A stretch of 64,000 nucleotides of DNA from JADMIH01 sp035274425 (GTDB lineage Bacteria; Chloroflexota; Chloroflexia; QHBQ01; JADMIH01), in assembly GCA_035274425.1 (NCBI GenBank), contig DATEOC010000090.1:1-64000 (forward strand), in the 5' to 3' direction. The notes under the pieces are model-generated. The model saw only the letters and a program-made list of their open reading frames with translations. It made no database searches and was not told where the DNA came from. Position numbers and translations under genes: made by a program. Numbering within the stretch: position 1 is the first letter of the stretch; every line of letters starts with the position of its first letter. Of the stretch, positions 25,229-34,176 are shown piece by piece.

Positions 25229-26305
25229 ATGCACAGGAGAATAAATAGGATGTTTCGGAAAAGTATACAGAAATATTACGGTATCGGAATTATAGCGCTT
25301 CTGGTGGCCGCTATCGTCGGTTGGGGCGTTACGGGAGCGCGGGCGCAATCACAGCAGCGCTTCCCCTTGAGCAGTCCTGTAGCCACAAATGTCAAGACTA
25401 GTCTACTGGACCAGCCGGTGGAGAGTGGCGCGGTTACAAAGTCTCTGCCTGCGAACGCGCGCGGCATCGTGCTGGGTGGGCCGTTCAACGAAGGTTGGTA
25501 CTGGCTCGATTTCAGCGGCTCGCGGGGATATGCTCCCGGCAAATCGCTGGTCCTCGTGGACGACAAGTATACTCCGGTGCCGGAGGGGACGCCTCCCGCG
25601 GCCAAGACACCTCTGCCCGCACCGACAGGCACATCCGTACCCATCACCCCCACAGCTACACCTGCCCTCGACCCGTTGCTTGGCAACTACACTGGGTTGT
25701 GGCTGGGCGAGATGTCCTCCGCAGGCAACGTCAGGGTTGCCCCCGGCACAGAGAACACGCGCCTCAAGGGTTGGCCGGCGGGGAGGCGCGTCTTACTCTA
25801 TCAAGAGGCCAAGGATAGCAAGGGTGACACCTGGTATCGCGTCTCCGAGCCGCCTGAGGAGCCAATGTACGTCCATTCCAGCCTCATAAAGAAGCTGGAG
25901 CCTGTCAAGTTCGAAGGGGCGAAGTACAAGGGACGCTGGATCAACGTCAATATCAGCCAGCAGATCACTACCGCCTACGAAGATGGCAAGCCTGTGAAGG
26001 TGACGCTTTGCTCCACGGGCAAGGGGAAGGACAATCTCACGGAGCTAGGGGTGTGGAAGATATACTGGCGCTTGCCCAAGCAGGACATGTCAGGTGGCAA
26101 CCTGGCCTCCGGCGATTTCTACGACCTCAAGGACGTGCCCTACCCGCAGTACTTCCATACATCTGGTGAGGGCTTGCACGGCACCTACTGGCACGACGAC
26201 TTTGGCCGCCCGCACTCTCACGGCTGCGTGAACCTCAGCACCCCCATGTCGGAGTGGCTATACGGCTGGGCCAGCATAGGCACGATTGTATACGTGCACA
26301 ACTAG
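25229..26305 (+). CDS. L,D-transpeptidase (YkuD) with SH3-like domains, paralogue 2
   Basis: A 358-residue exported protein laid out as its upstream neighbour: signal helix (residues 14-37), an SH3-like domain with GPFNEGWYWLDFSGSRGYAPG, a Thr/Pro linker, a second SH3-like domain (SAGNVRVAPGTENTRL) and a YkuD domain with HGTYWHDDFGRPHSHGCVNLS. All catalytic residues are present. Two starts are plausible: ATG 25229 (AAAAGGG, 7 nt) or ATG 25250 (AGGAGA, 9 nt). The pair is a tandem duplication with separate transcription control. Confidence 0.9.
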   Translation: MHRRINRMFRKSIQKYYGIGIIALLVAAIVGWGVTGARAQSQQRFPLSSPVATNVKTSLLDQPVESGAVTKSLPANARGIVLGGPFNEGWYWLDFSGSRGYAPGKSLVLVDDKYTPVPEGTPPAAKTPLPAPTGTSVPITPTATPALDPLLGNYTGLWLGEMSSAGNVRVAPGTENTRLKGWPAGRRVLLYQEAKDSKGDTWYRVSEPPEEPMYVHSSLIKKLEPVKFEGAKYKGRWINVNISQQITTAYEDGKPVKVTLCSTGKGKDNLTELGVWKIYWRLPKQDMSGGNLASGDFYDLKDVPYPQYFHTSGEGLHGTYWHDDFGRPHSHGCVNLSTPMSEWLYGWASIGTIVYVHN

Positions 26306-26320
26306 GAATCTACTCCTTTC

Positions 26321-26363
26321 TTTCTATCAAAATGAGCGCCGCAGGCGCTCATTTTGATAGAAA
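26321..26363. terminator. Palindromic terminator
   Basis: TTTCTATCAAAATGAGCGCC, loop GCA, perfect complement; it lies between convergent genes. Confidence 0.85.
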
Positions 26364-26389
26364 AGTAACAGCCTCTCATGGACCGGGAG

Positions 26390-28918
26390 TTATTCTCTTC
26401 GCCTTCTGACTAACGCGAAGCCTATCGCGGCCAGGAGCAAAGGCACTTGCAGCACCAGGTTCGAGACGTTGAATGTGGGAGTAGGCGTCTCCTCAGGGAT
26501 AATTGTAGGCTCATACGTTGGCTCGACTGTGGCATCGGTAACGGGCGTGGTCAGCAGACTGTCCGGGTCGACGGTGGGGGGTAAATCGGGCGTCGAGTAG
26601 CCCGGCATTGGCGTGACCGTCTCTGTCGGTAGGGGCGTAGAAGTAGCCGTGCTCATATCCGGGGTAGCTGTTTCTGTGGCGGGCAGGGGTGTCCTGGTCG
26701 GCCTGGGAGGGCGCGGCGGGGGTGGATAGGTTCCTATCACTTCCAGGGCGCGCCGTGGGGTGACGCGCTTCCAGGGGTAGAGGATGCCCTGCCCGTTGTT
26801 GCCCCCGTATCCAGGCTCGAAGCGATTGCCGTACGGGTCGTGGACCACCAGGTTGCCATCGGGCGTGTACCCTATCACCAGGAGGATATGCCCTGCGGAG
26901 GTCAGCTCGTTCCCCAGCACAACAGGGTGGCCCCGTTGGAGCGCGCCCACCACCCCATCCCACGTTACCGAGACGTACTGGCTCCCCAGGCCGTGCGACT
27001 CCAGCACGGAGACCATAGCCTGCCAACTCGCGTATCCGGTGGGGCAGATGGTGCCGTAGAGGCCCGCAAGCTGGTTGCCGCTGGGGTCGCTCGCCGTGGA
27101 ACTGTAGGTGCGCCCATAGGCGCTGTACTGGTTGGTGATGTAAGGAGCGAAATCGGCACCCGTCAGCGCATTGGGGTTGGCCGTCGGGATGCCTGTCGAT
27201 TGCCATATCTCGGCCTGCTCCTCGGCTACGTAAGTCCTCCAGGGGTCCAATTTGCCGTAATACGCGAGTGCCATAGCGATAGAGGTGGGGCCACAGGCCC
27301 AGTTGCCGTTGGCGTTGCCTGCGGTGTCATTCACCTGGTGTATGTAAGGCACACCGAACCTGAGCGCGGCTTTCGCGGGCTGCGGGTTCACTCCCACGCT
27401 TCGCGTCGAGATTATCGCGCCGCTCTGAAAATCGACCATCGTGATGCGGGTGGCGGGTATATCCGATAGCACCACCGTCGAGGCGTCAACCCACCCTGCG
27501 CTATGGAGGCCGCGCAAAGGTATGCCTACCGCATGGCGGTTCCCATCCAGTCCGACTCCCCAGGCTGCGCCTGAGCCGGTGCCGCCCACCAGTATACCCC
27601 TGCCGTCGCGTGTCCACTCTACGTAGCTGTAGGCCTCCGCATCTCGCCTCAGGAGCGTGGGCATCGTGCCTGCCGGGTCTGACACTACGATCCCCAGGCC
27701 GCCTGGCCCTGATAGCCTCCCTGTGATCGACACCCTGGCGGCAGATGGGGACATAGGGGTAGGCTGGGGAGCGACAGTCTCGGTGGCGGATGGCTCTACG
27801 GGCGACGTCGTGGGAGCTTCTGCCAGCGCCGTAGCCAGCTTGGGCGACGATGCCGGTGTTTCCCCCGGTGTAGGGGTATCGTTAGCGCCAGGTGTATCTA
27901 CAGGCGTGACATCGCCCTGTGGTAGCTCAGGCGTGTAAGTAGCTTCGGCAGTTGCTGTATCGGCAGGAGCAGCCTCGGTGGGCGGAAGGATAGTGGTTGG
28001 CGTAGATGTGGGAGCGTTAGGGGTGGAGCTTGCGGGGAGGGCTGGAGCCAGGGCAAGCGCGAAGTTTCCCTCGGCAAGGGCCGCGACTTTGGCGGGCGAC
28101 CCTGGCTCGGACCAGACGGCGAAGTGCGAGTAGCGCAGCCCCAACTGGCTCTTTATAAGCGCTACTCCGTCGCCCCCCGTGACCGGCAGGTATACCAGGT
28201 GCTCAAGGGTGGTGTTGAGGAACGCCTCGCGCCTGCTGACGTACACGCCTTTGCCGTCACTCGAGAACCCCGCGACGTGCTCGTTGCCGTGCGAGCCTCC
28301 GAGCCTGATAGTCCCCTGGCCGGCCACATAGATGTACGTCGAGCCATATGCGCTATCCACGTCGGCGGGGTACGGCGCGGGAGATGAGCGTACGAAGGCG
28401 AGTGTATTGCCCGCCGGCGACCAGACGTACGCACCGATGCTCTCGGCTGTGGACTTAGTAGAGGCGACCTGCTCAGATTTGCCGCTCTTCACGTCGAGGA
28501 TGTAGAGTGCGGAACCCCCGGCACGGTCCCCTGAGACGCGAAAGGCTATTTTGCTTCCGTCCGCGGAGAGGCGCGCCGACACGTCCGAGAAGAAGACGCT
28601 GTCTACCTTGATACGTGCTACGCGGCGCTCCTTGCCTGAGCCATCTGCCAGCATGATGTCGTAGCTGTCGGTGCCCGCGAAAGCAGCGTAGGCATACTCC
28701 TTTGTAACGATGACGCCCACTGGCGCTTGTTGAATAGACCTATATCCGGTTTCTGGAATAGGAGCATAAGCGAGGGCCGCAGCAGAGCTGCTTGCAGTCA
28801 GGGCGACTACTAGCAGGGCGCACAGCATCGCTCCCAGGCGAGCGTGCTTCTGCTGCAACGTTCCACTCTGGTACCGGGCTTGTGTATGGCGTCGCCTTAT
28901 GCTAAAAGGCCGTAGCAC
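26390..28918 (-). CDS. Large secreted protein: propeller-like repeats plus C39-like peptidase, C-terminal anchor
   Basis: An 842-residue exported protein. After the signal helix (28-48) comes a TolB/WD-like region (60-270), a Thr/Pro-rich linker (280-390), further propeller-like sequence, then a C39-like peptidase domain with VPYIHQVNDTAG.. WACGPTSIAMALAYYG (Cys) and GHILLVIGYTPDGNLVVHDPYG (His, Asp). A second Thr/Pro linker leads to one helix and RRRRE, so the C terminus is membrane anchored. The start is GTG 28918 preceded by TGAGG. The substrate is unknown. Confidence 0.78.
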   Translation of the reverse strand: MLRPFSIRRRHTQARYQSGTLQQKHARLGAMLCALLVVALTASSSAAALAYAPIPETGYRSIQQAPVGVIVTKEYAYAAFAGTDSYDIMLADGSGKERRVARIKVDSVFFSDVSARLSADGSKIAFRVSGDRAGGSALYILDVKSGKSEQVASTKSTAESIGAYVWSPAGNTLAFVRSSPAPYPADVDSAYGSTYIYVAGQGTIRLGGSHGNEHVAGFSSDGKGVYVSRREAFLNTTLEHLVYLPVTGGDGVALIKSQLGLRYSHFAVWSEPGSPAKVAALAEGNFALALAPALPASSTPNAPTSTPTTILPPTEAAPADTATAEATYTPELPQGDVTPVDTPGANDTPTPGETPASSPKLATALAEAPTTSPVEPSATETVAPQPTPMSPSAARVSITGRLSGPGGLGIVVSDPAGTMPTLLRRDAEAYSYVEWTRDGRGILVGGTGSGAAWGVGLDGNRHAVGIPLRGLHSAGWVDASTVVLSDIPATRITMVDFQSGAIISTRSVGVNPQPAKAALRFGVPYIHQVNDTAGNANGNWACGPTSIAMALAYYGKLDPWRTYVAEEQAEIWQSTGIPTANPNALTGADFAPYITNQYSAYGRTYSSTASDPSGNQLAGLYGTICPTGYASWQAMVSVLESHGLGSQYVSVTWDGVVGALQRGHPVVLGNELTSAGHILLVIGYTPDGNLVVHDPYGNRFEPGYGGNNGQGILYPWKRVTPRRALEVIGTYPPPPRPPRPTRTPLPATETATPDMSTATSTPLPTETVTPMPGYSTPDLPPTVDPDSLLTTPVTDATVEPTYEPTIIPEETPTPTFNVSNLVLQVPLLLAAIGFALVRRRRE

Positions 28919-29185
28919 ATGAGCCTCATTATGTTTCGGATAAGAAAAAGTGGGGGATTCGGGTGACAGCAGCGCCGACCGTCAAAATGATATTACCAGA
29001 GCCATCCGGGCGAGTCAAGTTTGAATATACCCTGGTCTCGGGCCTGTTTGCCTGTATTCCAGTAATATTCGATTAGAAATACTCTAAAATACCTCTAGTA
29101 TTGATCTATTCTATGGAGTATACTGTAGGCTACCCTGCCCAGGGAGCAAGATCCATCACAGCTCTATGCTAGAAGGAGGCTATTC

Positions 29186-30061
29186 ATGTCCATACAGCCG
29201 AACAGCACATCCGCCAGTACATCCGCGCCCAGTACGTCCGCGGACGGAACTAATTCGCAGAGTGATAAGCCCGATGACCGGCTCGGCAAGCGTATTTTTG
29301 CGTTCCTGTTGATACTTATACCTCTAATAGTAGCAGTGGCTCTGATCGTTTTGACCACCACCATAGCACAAGAGCCAGATCGAAGCATTACCAGCACTAT
29401 CGCCACTCAATCGTCGGATGGACGCACAATTACTACTACGACCACCTATCTGACTCCGACCCTCGGTCTGGGAGCATTCGACCCTGCCATTGGTAAAATC
29501 CGTGGCTTTGTTATTGGCCCGTTGATCGTGCTGATTGGTGGGATACTTGAAGCCTCATTGTTACTCGTGTATGGGACTTTTTACGTTACATACGGGAGGT
29601 CCGATGAGAGGACGCCCCTGGGCTTGCCATCCGGAGCAGTGCGCGCGTTCGTGCTGATTATCATAATCCTGGCTATTATTGCGTTTGCATTCTTGCCGGA
29701 GGCCTGGGGAGACAACAGGGCTGTCACCTTCCTGCTCGGCCTCTTCTCTACCATAGTTGGCTTCTACTTTGGCTCACGCAAAGATGAGGATGCCCGCAAG
29801 GCTGGAGAGGATAAAGCGAAAGTAGACGCTGCTCTAGCGGCTGCCCAGTCAGGGAACAATCCGCCAGGAACGACCGGAGGAGGAGCGTCTAGCGGAGCCA
29901 CCGGAGGGGGAGTTACCGGTGGAGCAACCGGGGGGTCAACTGGGGGAGGGACACCCGGTACAGGAACGACTGGCGGAGGAGCGACTGGTGGTGCAACTGG
30001 AGGAGGCGTGAGCGGTACAGGGACAAGCGGTACTGGAGCGACCGGCGGAGGCACGCCTTAA
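29186..30061 (+). CDS. Four-helix membrane protein with glycine-rich tail
   Basis: A 291-residue protein. A Ser/Thr-rich N terminus is followed by four predicted helices (about 36-57, 100-125, 150-172, 178-194). A charged helix (KDEDARKAGEDKAKVD) and a tail of about 75 residues made of Gly, Thr, Ser and Ala in GG[AVT]-type steps follow. I do not recognise a family. AGGAGG precedes the ATG. It is convergent with the GGDEF gene, only 15 bp away. Confidence 0.7.
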   Translation: MSIQPNSTSASTSAPSTSADGTNSQSDKPDDRLGKRIFAFLLILIPLIVAVALIVLTTTIAQEPDRSITSTIATQSSDGRTITTTTTYLTPTLGLGAFDPAIGKIRGFVIGPLIVLIGGILEASLLLVYGTFYVTYGRSDERTPLGLPSGAVRAFVLIIIILAIIAFAFLPEAWGDNRAVTFLLGLFSTIVGFYFGSRKDEDARKAGEDKAKVDAALAAAQSGNNPPGTTGGGASSGATGGGVTGGATGGSTGGGTPGTGTTGGGATGGATGGGVSGTGTSGTGATGGGTP

Positions 30062-30076
30062 TCTTATTGATCGGTA

Positions 30077-31009
30077 TCAAGCCGCCTGGAGCATCACCAG
30101 GCGGTTGGGGCCGGAGAGCTTGGCAGCCTTTAGAGCGCGCTCGGCGAGGCCGATCAGCTGGGGTTCCCACGTCCCCTCCCCCGGTGCGGTTGTGGGGTGC
30201 CAGTAGGCGACGCCTATCGATACGGTCAGCTCGATACGCTCATTCGTGGCGCTGTGGTTGAAATGGTGGATAGCCACGGCATCACGGAGGCGATTGGCGG
30301 CTATTTGCGCCCCGGTCGCGTCGGTATCGGTGAGCAGGCCGATGAACTCATCGTCGCGATAGCGGGCTACGATGTCGGTAGCGCGGAGGGTGCGGGTCAT
30401 TATGTGCGAAATATCGCGCAATATGGCGTCGCCGGTATGGTTGCCCCACTTCTCGTTGATAGCGTCGAAGCCGTCTATGTCAAGGAGCAGACACGAGAGA
30501 GGGTAAGCGTGACGCGAGGAGCGCTTTATCTCCTCCTCTACGCGGATCATCATGTAGCGGCGGTTGAAGAGCCCGGTTATAGGATCGTACAGGCGCTCGC
30601 CGGAGAGGCGGGCGTTCTCCATTACCAGCGCCTCATGCGCCTGGCGGGATTGCAGAGCTGCATCTAGCCTGGCGCGCAGGTCCACGTCCTGCACGGCCTG
30701 GTCGGGGGAGGAGAGGTCGCGCATTGTGAAGCCGTCGCCCATGCCGGTGAGGGTTATGAGCGGTATGCCCCAATTCTTGAGGTTGGCCTGAAGCTCTTCC
30801 CACCCCTCGCCCGGTATAGGGAGATTTACCAGCAGGACCACATCGGGGGGCGTGGCTTCGAGGATCGCAAGGGCCGAATCGTAATCGTCCGTCGAGCGCG
30901 CAGTGTAACCCAGGCGCATCAATTGGTCGCGCATGGCACGCTGGTTCAGCGGGTCGGGGTCTATTACCAACACCGTCACCGACTGTGAGCCTACGGAGGG
31001 GACTGTCAT
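30077..31009 (-). CDS. Degenerate receiver - GGDEF protein
   Basis: A 310-residue protein. Residues 10-115 look like a CheY-type receiver, but the phospho-acceptor stretch reads LLVNLPIPG where LLDxxMPG is expected, so the Asp appears lost. Residues 140-305 are a GGDEF domain opening with DPITGLFNRRY; the signature loop is RYRDDEF, not GGDEF or GGEEF. Cyclic-di-GMP synthesis is therefore doubtful, and a GTP-binding or sensory role is an alternative. Confidence 0.8.
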   Translation of the reverse strand: MTVPSVGSQSVTVLVIDPDPLNQRAMRDQLMRLGYTARSTDDYDSALAILEATPPDVVLLVNLPIPGEGWEELQANLKNWGIPLITLTGMGDGFTMRDLSSPDQAVQDVDLRARLDAALQSRQAHEALVMENARLSGERLYDPITGLFNRRYMMIRVEEEIKRSSRHAYPLSCLLLDIDGFDAINEKWGNHTGDAILRDISHIMTRTLRATDIVARYRDDEFIGLLTDTDATGAQIAANRLRDAVAIHHFNHSATNERIELTVSIGVAYWHPTTAPGEGTWEPQLIGLAERALKAAKLSGPNRLVMLQAA

Positions 31010-31209
31010 GGTTCGACTTTCCTTCTTGCGAAGTTACTTATTGGAAGTAAGAGCATGAGAATGGGCATGGAGAACGTAAAGGTTAGATGCCTCTGCTTTA
31101 TTGTAGACCAAAACGATGTGGAAATCCAATACCTCGTACTTCCTAGTAGCGGCTTGCCAGATAGTACTAATCCTGCCGGGGCAATAGCTTAATTCCTCAT
31201 AAGCAACCA

Positions 31210-31238
31210 GTAGGGGCTTGGCGTCGCCAAGCCCCTAC
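31210..31238. repeat. GTAGGGGC palindrome, copy 4
   Basis: GTAGGGGCTTGGCG TCG-centred palindrome ending GCCCCTAC, just after the DUF2851 gene on its minus strand. Confidence 0.8.
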
Positions 31239-31248
31239 ATCAGAACCG

Positions 31249-32715
31249 TCATGTATTACTCAATCCCGACAGCGGGCACTCGTAGCATCGCCTGGCTTCG
31301 CAGTAGAGCCGGTACAGATGAATAAGGCCCTGCTGGTGGCGAGCGGTGTTGATGACCTTCTTACGCATCGGCCCTAGCGCCTCATCGGCCATAGCGCGGG
31401 TGATTTTGTTTTCTGAGAGGCGTGGGTACGAGGCGTAGACTGCTAAGGCGGCTTCTCGCTCATCAGGTTGCCCTTCACGCTCTGCGCGGGCGATGAGCGC
31501 CGGGAGCAGGATATTGACTACCATATCGGCGGCGCGGGAGCCTCCCACCAGGGCCACTTCCTCCTTACCCTCGCCGGAGAGAGGCCGCCCGAAGTCGGAG
31601 TGCGCAGCCCAGTAGCCCCCAGCCGGTACGGTGAGCAGCCCTGTCCATTGCTTGCCCAACTCGGCAGGCGACGCTGTGGTATTCAGCGCGTGCAGAAACG
31701 GCCCAAGCATCCCTCCCCGCTCCCACAGCAAGCGAGCAAGTAGCCGTGCCGCAGCCGCCAATCTGCGTGGCGGGGTGTTGGCCGGGCGGACTCGGTCCGT
31801 GACCCATCCCGGTACGGTTGGTTGCTCAGGCGATAGTCCCACTGTGCCTGCATGAGCGCGCCACAACTCTTCCACCTCATCGGCGTATTGCTGGGAGAGC
31901 CAATCAAGCGGCTTCAGCTCAGGTCGTTGCGAGGGGAGGAGACCTGCCGCTCCCAGCAGTACGCCTTCGAGGAGCATGGCTCGTTCTGCCTCGTCGCGCC
32001 CCAGCGGGAGGGTCAATAGTTGAGTTAGAGGGAGCATGTCCGCGAGAGCGCGCATCGGCTCGCGGTTGGCCGAGTAACCCAGCGCGTCCATCAATCCCCG
32101 GTAGAAGACCTCGTCTACCGAGCCATATACTTCCAGGTCGGCCTCTATGACGGCGGCTTTGGCAAGGAGACGCGTATCGCCCGCTTCCTCGATAGGCTTG
32201 AGCAGCCGCTCGATGGGCCAGTGCTGAGTGCGCTGCCAGCATGGCTCCTCCGACAGCGTGCCGAGGTTGGGCACGAGAGGCGACACCTTGCTGAGCAGCT
32301 CGCCCGTAGGCATCGTGATGTAATCGGCCAGCACGAGGGTAGGCACGCTCACGCCGTCGGCACGGGTGACGGGCTTAGCCCCTACCTGCCACAGCACGAC
32401 GTGAAGGGCAACGTTATTGTACTTGGGGTCGGTGTGGTGGCCGTGCACCCACCAATCGGCGCACTTCAGGTGTACTTCCACCGAGCCTGTCACCAAATGC
32501 GAAGGCCCCTCGCCCAGGGATAGCATAGCCCCCTCGAAGTCCGGCCCGCTCCCCGCAGTCCACCTCCCACGGTAGACCACCGCCACAGGCTTACCCTCGC
32601 AGTCCCACATCGGCCCACGCAGAGGCGCTTGCTCATTCCAGATGGCAGCCAATATAGCTTCGTTTATCTCCTTAGCAGGTTGGAGAGTGTCACCAGGCGG
32701 GATTGGGATGCACAC
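31249..32715 (-). CDS. DUF2851 family protein
   Basis: A 488-residue protein matching DUF2851: an N-terminal AAIWNEQAPLRGPMWDCEGKP.., GSGPDFEGAM, and VEVHLKCADWWVHGH..DPKYNNVALHVVLW, with a Cys-containing C terminus (CYECPL). The conserved Asp, Glu and His pattern suggests a nuclease-like fold, but this is only inference. The start is GTG 32715 with AGAGGAGA 9 nt upstream. The frame reaches 32784, but that part is encoded by the GTGAAAC array. Confidence 0.85.
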   Translation of the reverse strand: MCIPIPPGDTLQPAKEINEAILAAIWNEQAPLRGPMWDCEGKPVAVVYRGRWTAGSGPDFEGAMLSLGEGPSHLVTGSVEVHLKCADWWVHGHHTDPKYNNVALHVVLWQVGAKPVTRADGVSVPTLVLADYITMPTGELLSKVSPLVPNLGTLSEEPCWQRTQHWPIERLLKPIEEAGDTRLLAKAAVIEADLEVYGSVDEVFYRGLMDALGYSANREPMRALADMLPLTQLLTLPLGRDEAERAMLLEGVLLGAAGLLPSQRPELKPLDWLSQQYADEVEELWRAHAGTVGLSPEQPTVPGWVTDRVRPANTPPRRLAAAARLLARLLWERGGMLGPFLHALNTTASPAELGKQWTGLLTVPAGGYWAAHSDFGRPLSGEGKEEVALVGGSRAADMVVNILLPALIARAEREGQPDEREAALAVYASYPRLSENKITRAMADEALGPMRKKVINTARHQQGLIHLYRLYCEARRCYECPLSGLSNT

Positions 32716-32730
32716 TGTGGCAGGTCTCCT

Positions 32731-32872
32731 CTGAAACGTGAAACGTGAAACGTGAAACGTGATTGAATTAATCACAAAGAACACAAAGACACAAAGATCA
32801 CAAAGGTTTTATTGATTTATTATCATCACGTTTCACGTTTCACTTTATCGTCTATCGCCCGTCGTCCTCTAG
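32731..32872. repeat. Foldback element of GTGAAAC heptamers
   Basis: Left: (GAAACGT)n ending with ACGTGAT. Right: ATCACGTTTCACGTTTCAC then TATCGTC units. The core holds CACAAAG-type 8-9 bp units. It fills the space between the M24 and DUF2851 genes and touches the M24 stop. Confidence 0.85.
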
Positions 32873-34056
32873 ACTAGCCAAATCTCCCTCTGCGGAGTGC
32901 TTAGCCACTCAAGCCCGCTATCCGTGACCAGCACGTCTTCTTCCAGGCCGATGTAGCCACGACCTGATACGAGCGTGCCCAGCTCCAGTGTGAAAACATT
33001 ACCCGCTTCGACTATGCCGTAGGGCGTCTGACCGTAGCGGTCCCACCTGGGGCCGAGGAGGGTCGAGCCGTCGTGGGCGACGCGGCCCAGGTGGTGGCCG
33101 AGGGCGTGCTGGTACTCAGGGTAGCCCGCATCGACCAGGAATTTGCGCGCCGCTGCGTCTACCTCCCAGCCACGCACGCCTGGTTTCAGCAGCGCGGCCC
33201 CTGCGTCGATCGCTCCCCAGCAGGCGTCCCAGGCTCGGCGCACGTCGTCAGGCGCTTGGGTTTCCCCTTCCTCAAGGAAGTACCACATCCGCTGCAAATC
33301 GGAGCAGAAGCCATCCTGCTTAACACCGAAGTCCAGATGGAGCAGTTGGCCGCTCGCGGTGCGCAGATCGCCAGGTGCGGCGTGCCCCACAGCCGAGTCG
33401 GGGCTGGCATTCACGATTGGACAGTAATCCTCTCCCCAGGCTGTGCCCAGGCCCAACTCCTTGCGGCTTGCAGTGAGGCGATCTGCTATCTCTCGCTCAC
33501 TCTGCCCCACTTCCAGGCTAGAGCTGACTTGCGCGTAAAGCCTTTCGGTGGTGTCAATGGCGGCTTTGATTAATGCCACCTCGGAGGGAGATTTGCGCCC
33601 CCGCAAGGCCGCGATGAACTTCTCGGCAGAGACGAAGCGGCTCGGATAAGGCGTATCCGCCAATGTGCGTTGCAGGTCGAGGAACAGCCCGTGCGTCAGC
33701 CCGGAGGCCGCCGCGTCCCCCTCCGAGTAATTTAGGGCGATGGTCTGAGGGTCGAGCCTCTTGACCGTCTCTAACAATCCGGGGCGGATGCTCTGGTCGT
33801 AAGATACGACTTGCGTGTAGCCGCCAATGGCCTGTACGTTCTCCGCATCGTATCGCCCCACTACGGCTATGCGCTCCCCAGTCCGGCTGACGATGAACGC
33901 GGAATGCCACGTCATATCCAACCCGGCAATGAGGTCCATGCACGGGTCGGGCGTGAGGGTCGTCTCCTGGACGTAGGTAATCCACATGTCCAGGCCCTGC
34001 TCGTCCAGTATTGCAACAGCCTGGTCCAGCTTCTCGTTCACTATCCGGTTAGTCAT
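32869..34056 (-). CDS. M24 family metallopeptidase (Xaa-Pro peptidase-like)
   Basis: A 395-residue protein. The N-terminal creatinase-like domain (1-160) precedes a pita-bread catalytic domain. The metal ligands are visible: HLDFGVKQDGFCSD (two Asp), GHHLGRVAHDG (His), TLELG and GLEEDV (two Glu). It probably removes N-terminal residues before proline or cleaves dipeptides. It is probably cytoplasmic, as no signal peptide is seen. GAGGAGC precedes the ATG. Confidence 0.9.
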   Translation of the reverse strand: MTNRIVNEKLDQAVAILDEQGLDMWITYVQETTLTPDPCMDLIAGLDMTWHSAFIVSRTGERIAVVGRYDAENVQAIGGYTQVVSYDQSIRPGLLETVKRLDPQTIALNYSEGDAAASGLTHGLFLDLQRTLADTPYPSRFVSAEKFIAALRGRKSPSEVALIKAAIDTTERLYAQVSSSLEVGQSEREIADRLTASRKELGLGTAWGEDYCPIVNASPDSAVGHAAPGDLRTASGQLLHLDFGVKQDGFCSDLQRMWYFLEEGETQAPDDVRRAWDACWGAIDAGAALLKPGVRGWEVDAAARKFLVDAGYPEYQHALGHHLGRVAHDGSTLLGPRWDRYGQTPYGIVEAGNVFTLELGTLVSGRGYIGLEEDVLVTDSGLEWLSTPQREIWLV

Positions 34057-34106
34057 ATCGGGCGCTCCTCAGTGTGTATTCGAGGCATTATACAGAACCC
34101 TATCTA

Positions 34107-34176
34107 AAGGAGAAAGGCTAAGGGATAAAGGATAAAATGGCTGCCTAATTTATCACTTATCCTTTTCCCTTTATTT
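34107..34176. repeat. Foldback of GGATAAA heptamers, copy 2
   Basis: AAAGGAGAAAGGCTAAGGGATAA.. and ..TTATCACTTATCCTTTTCCCTTT. It runs into the 3' end of the adenosine deaminase gene. Confidence 0.8.
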
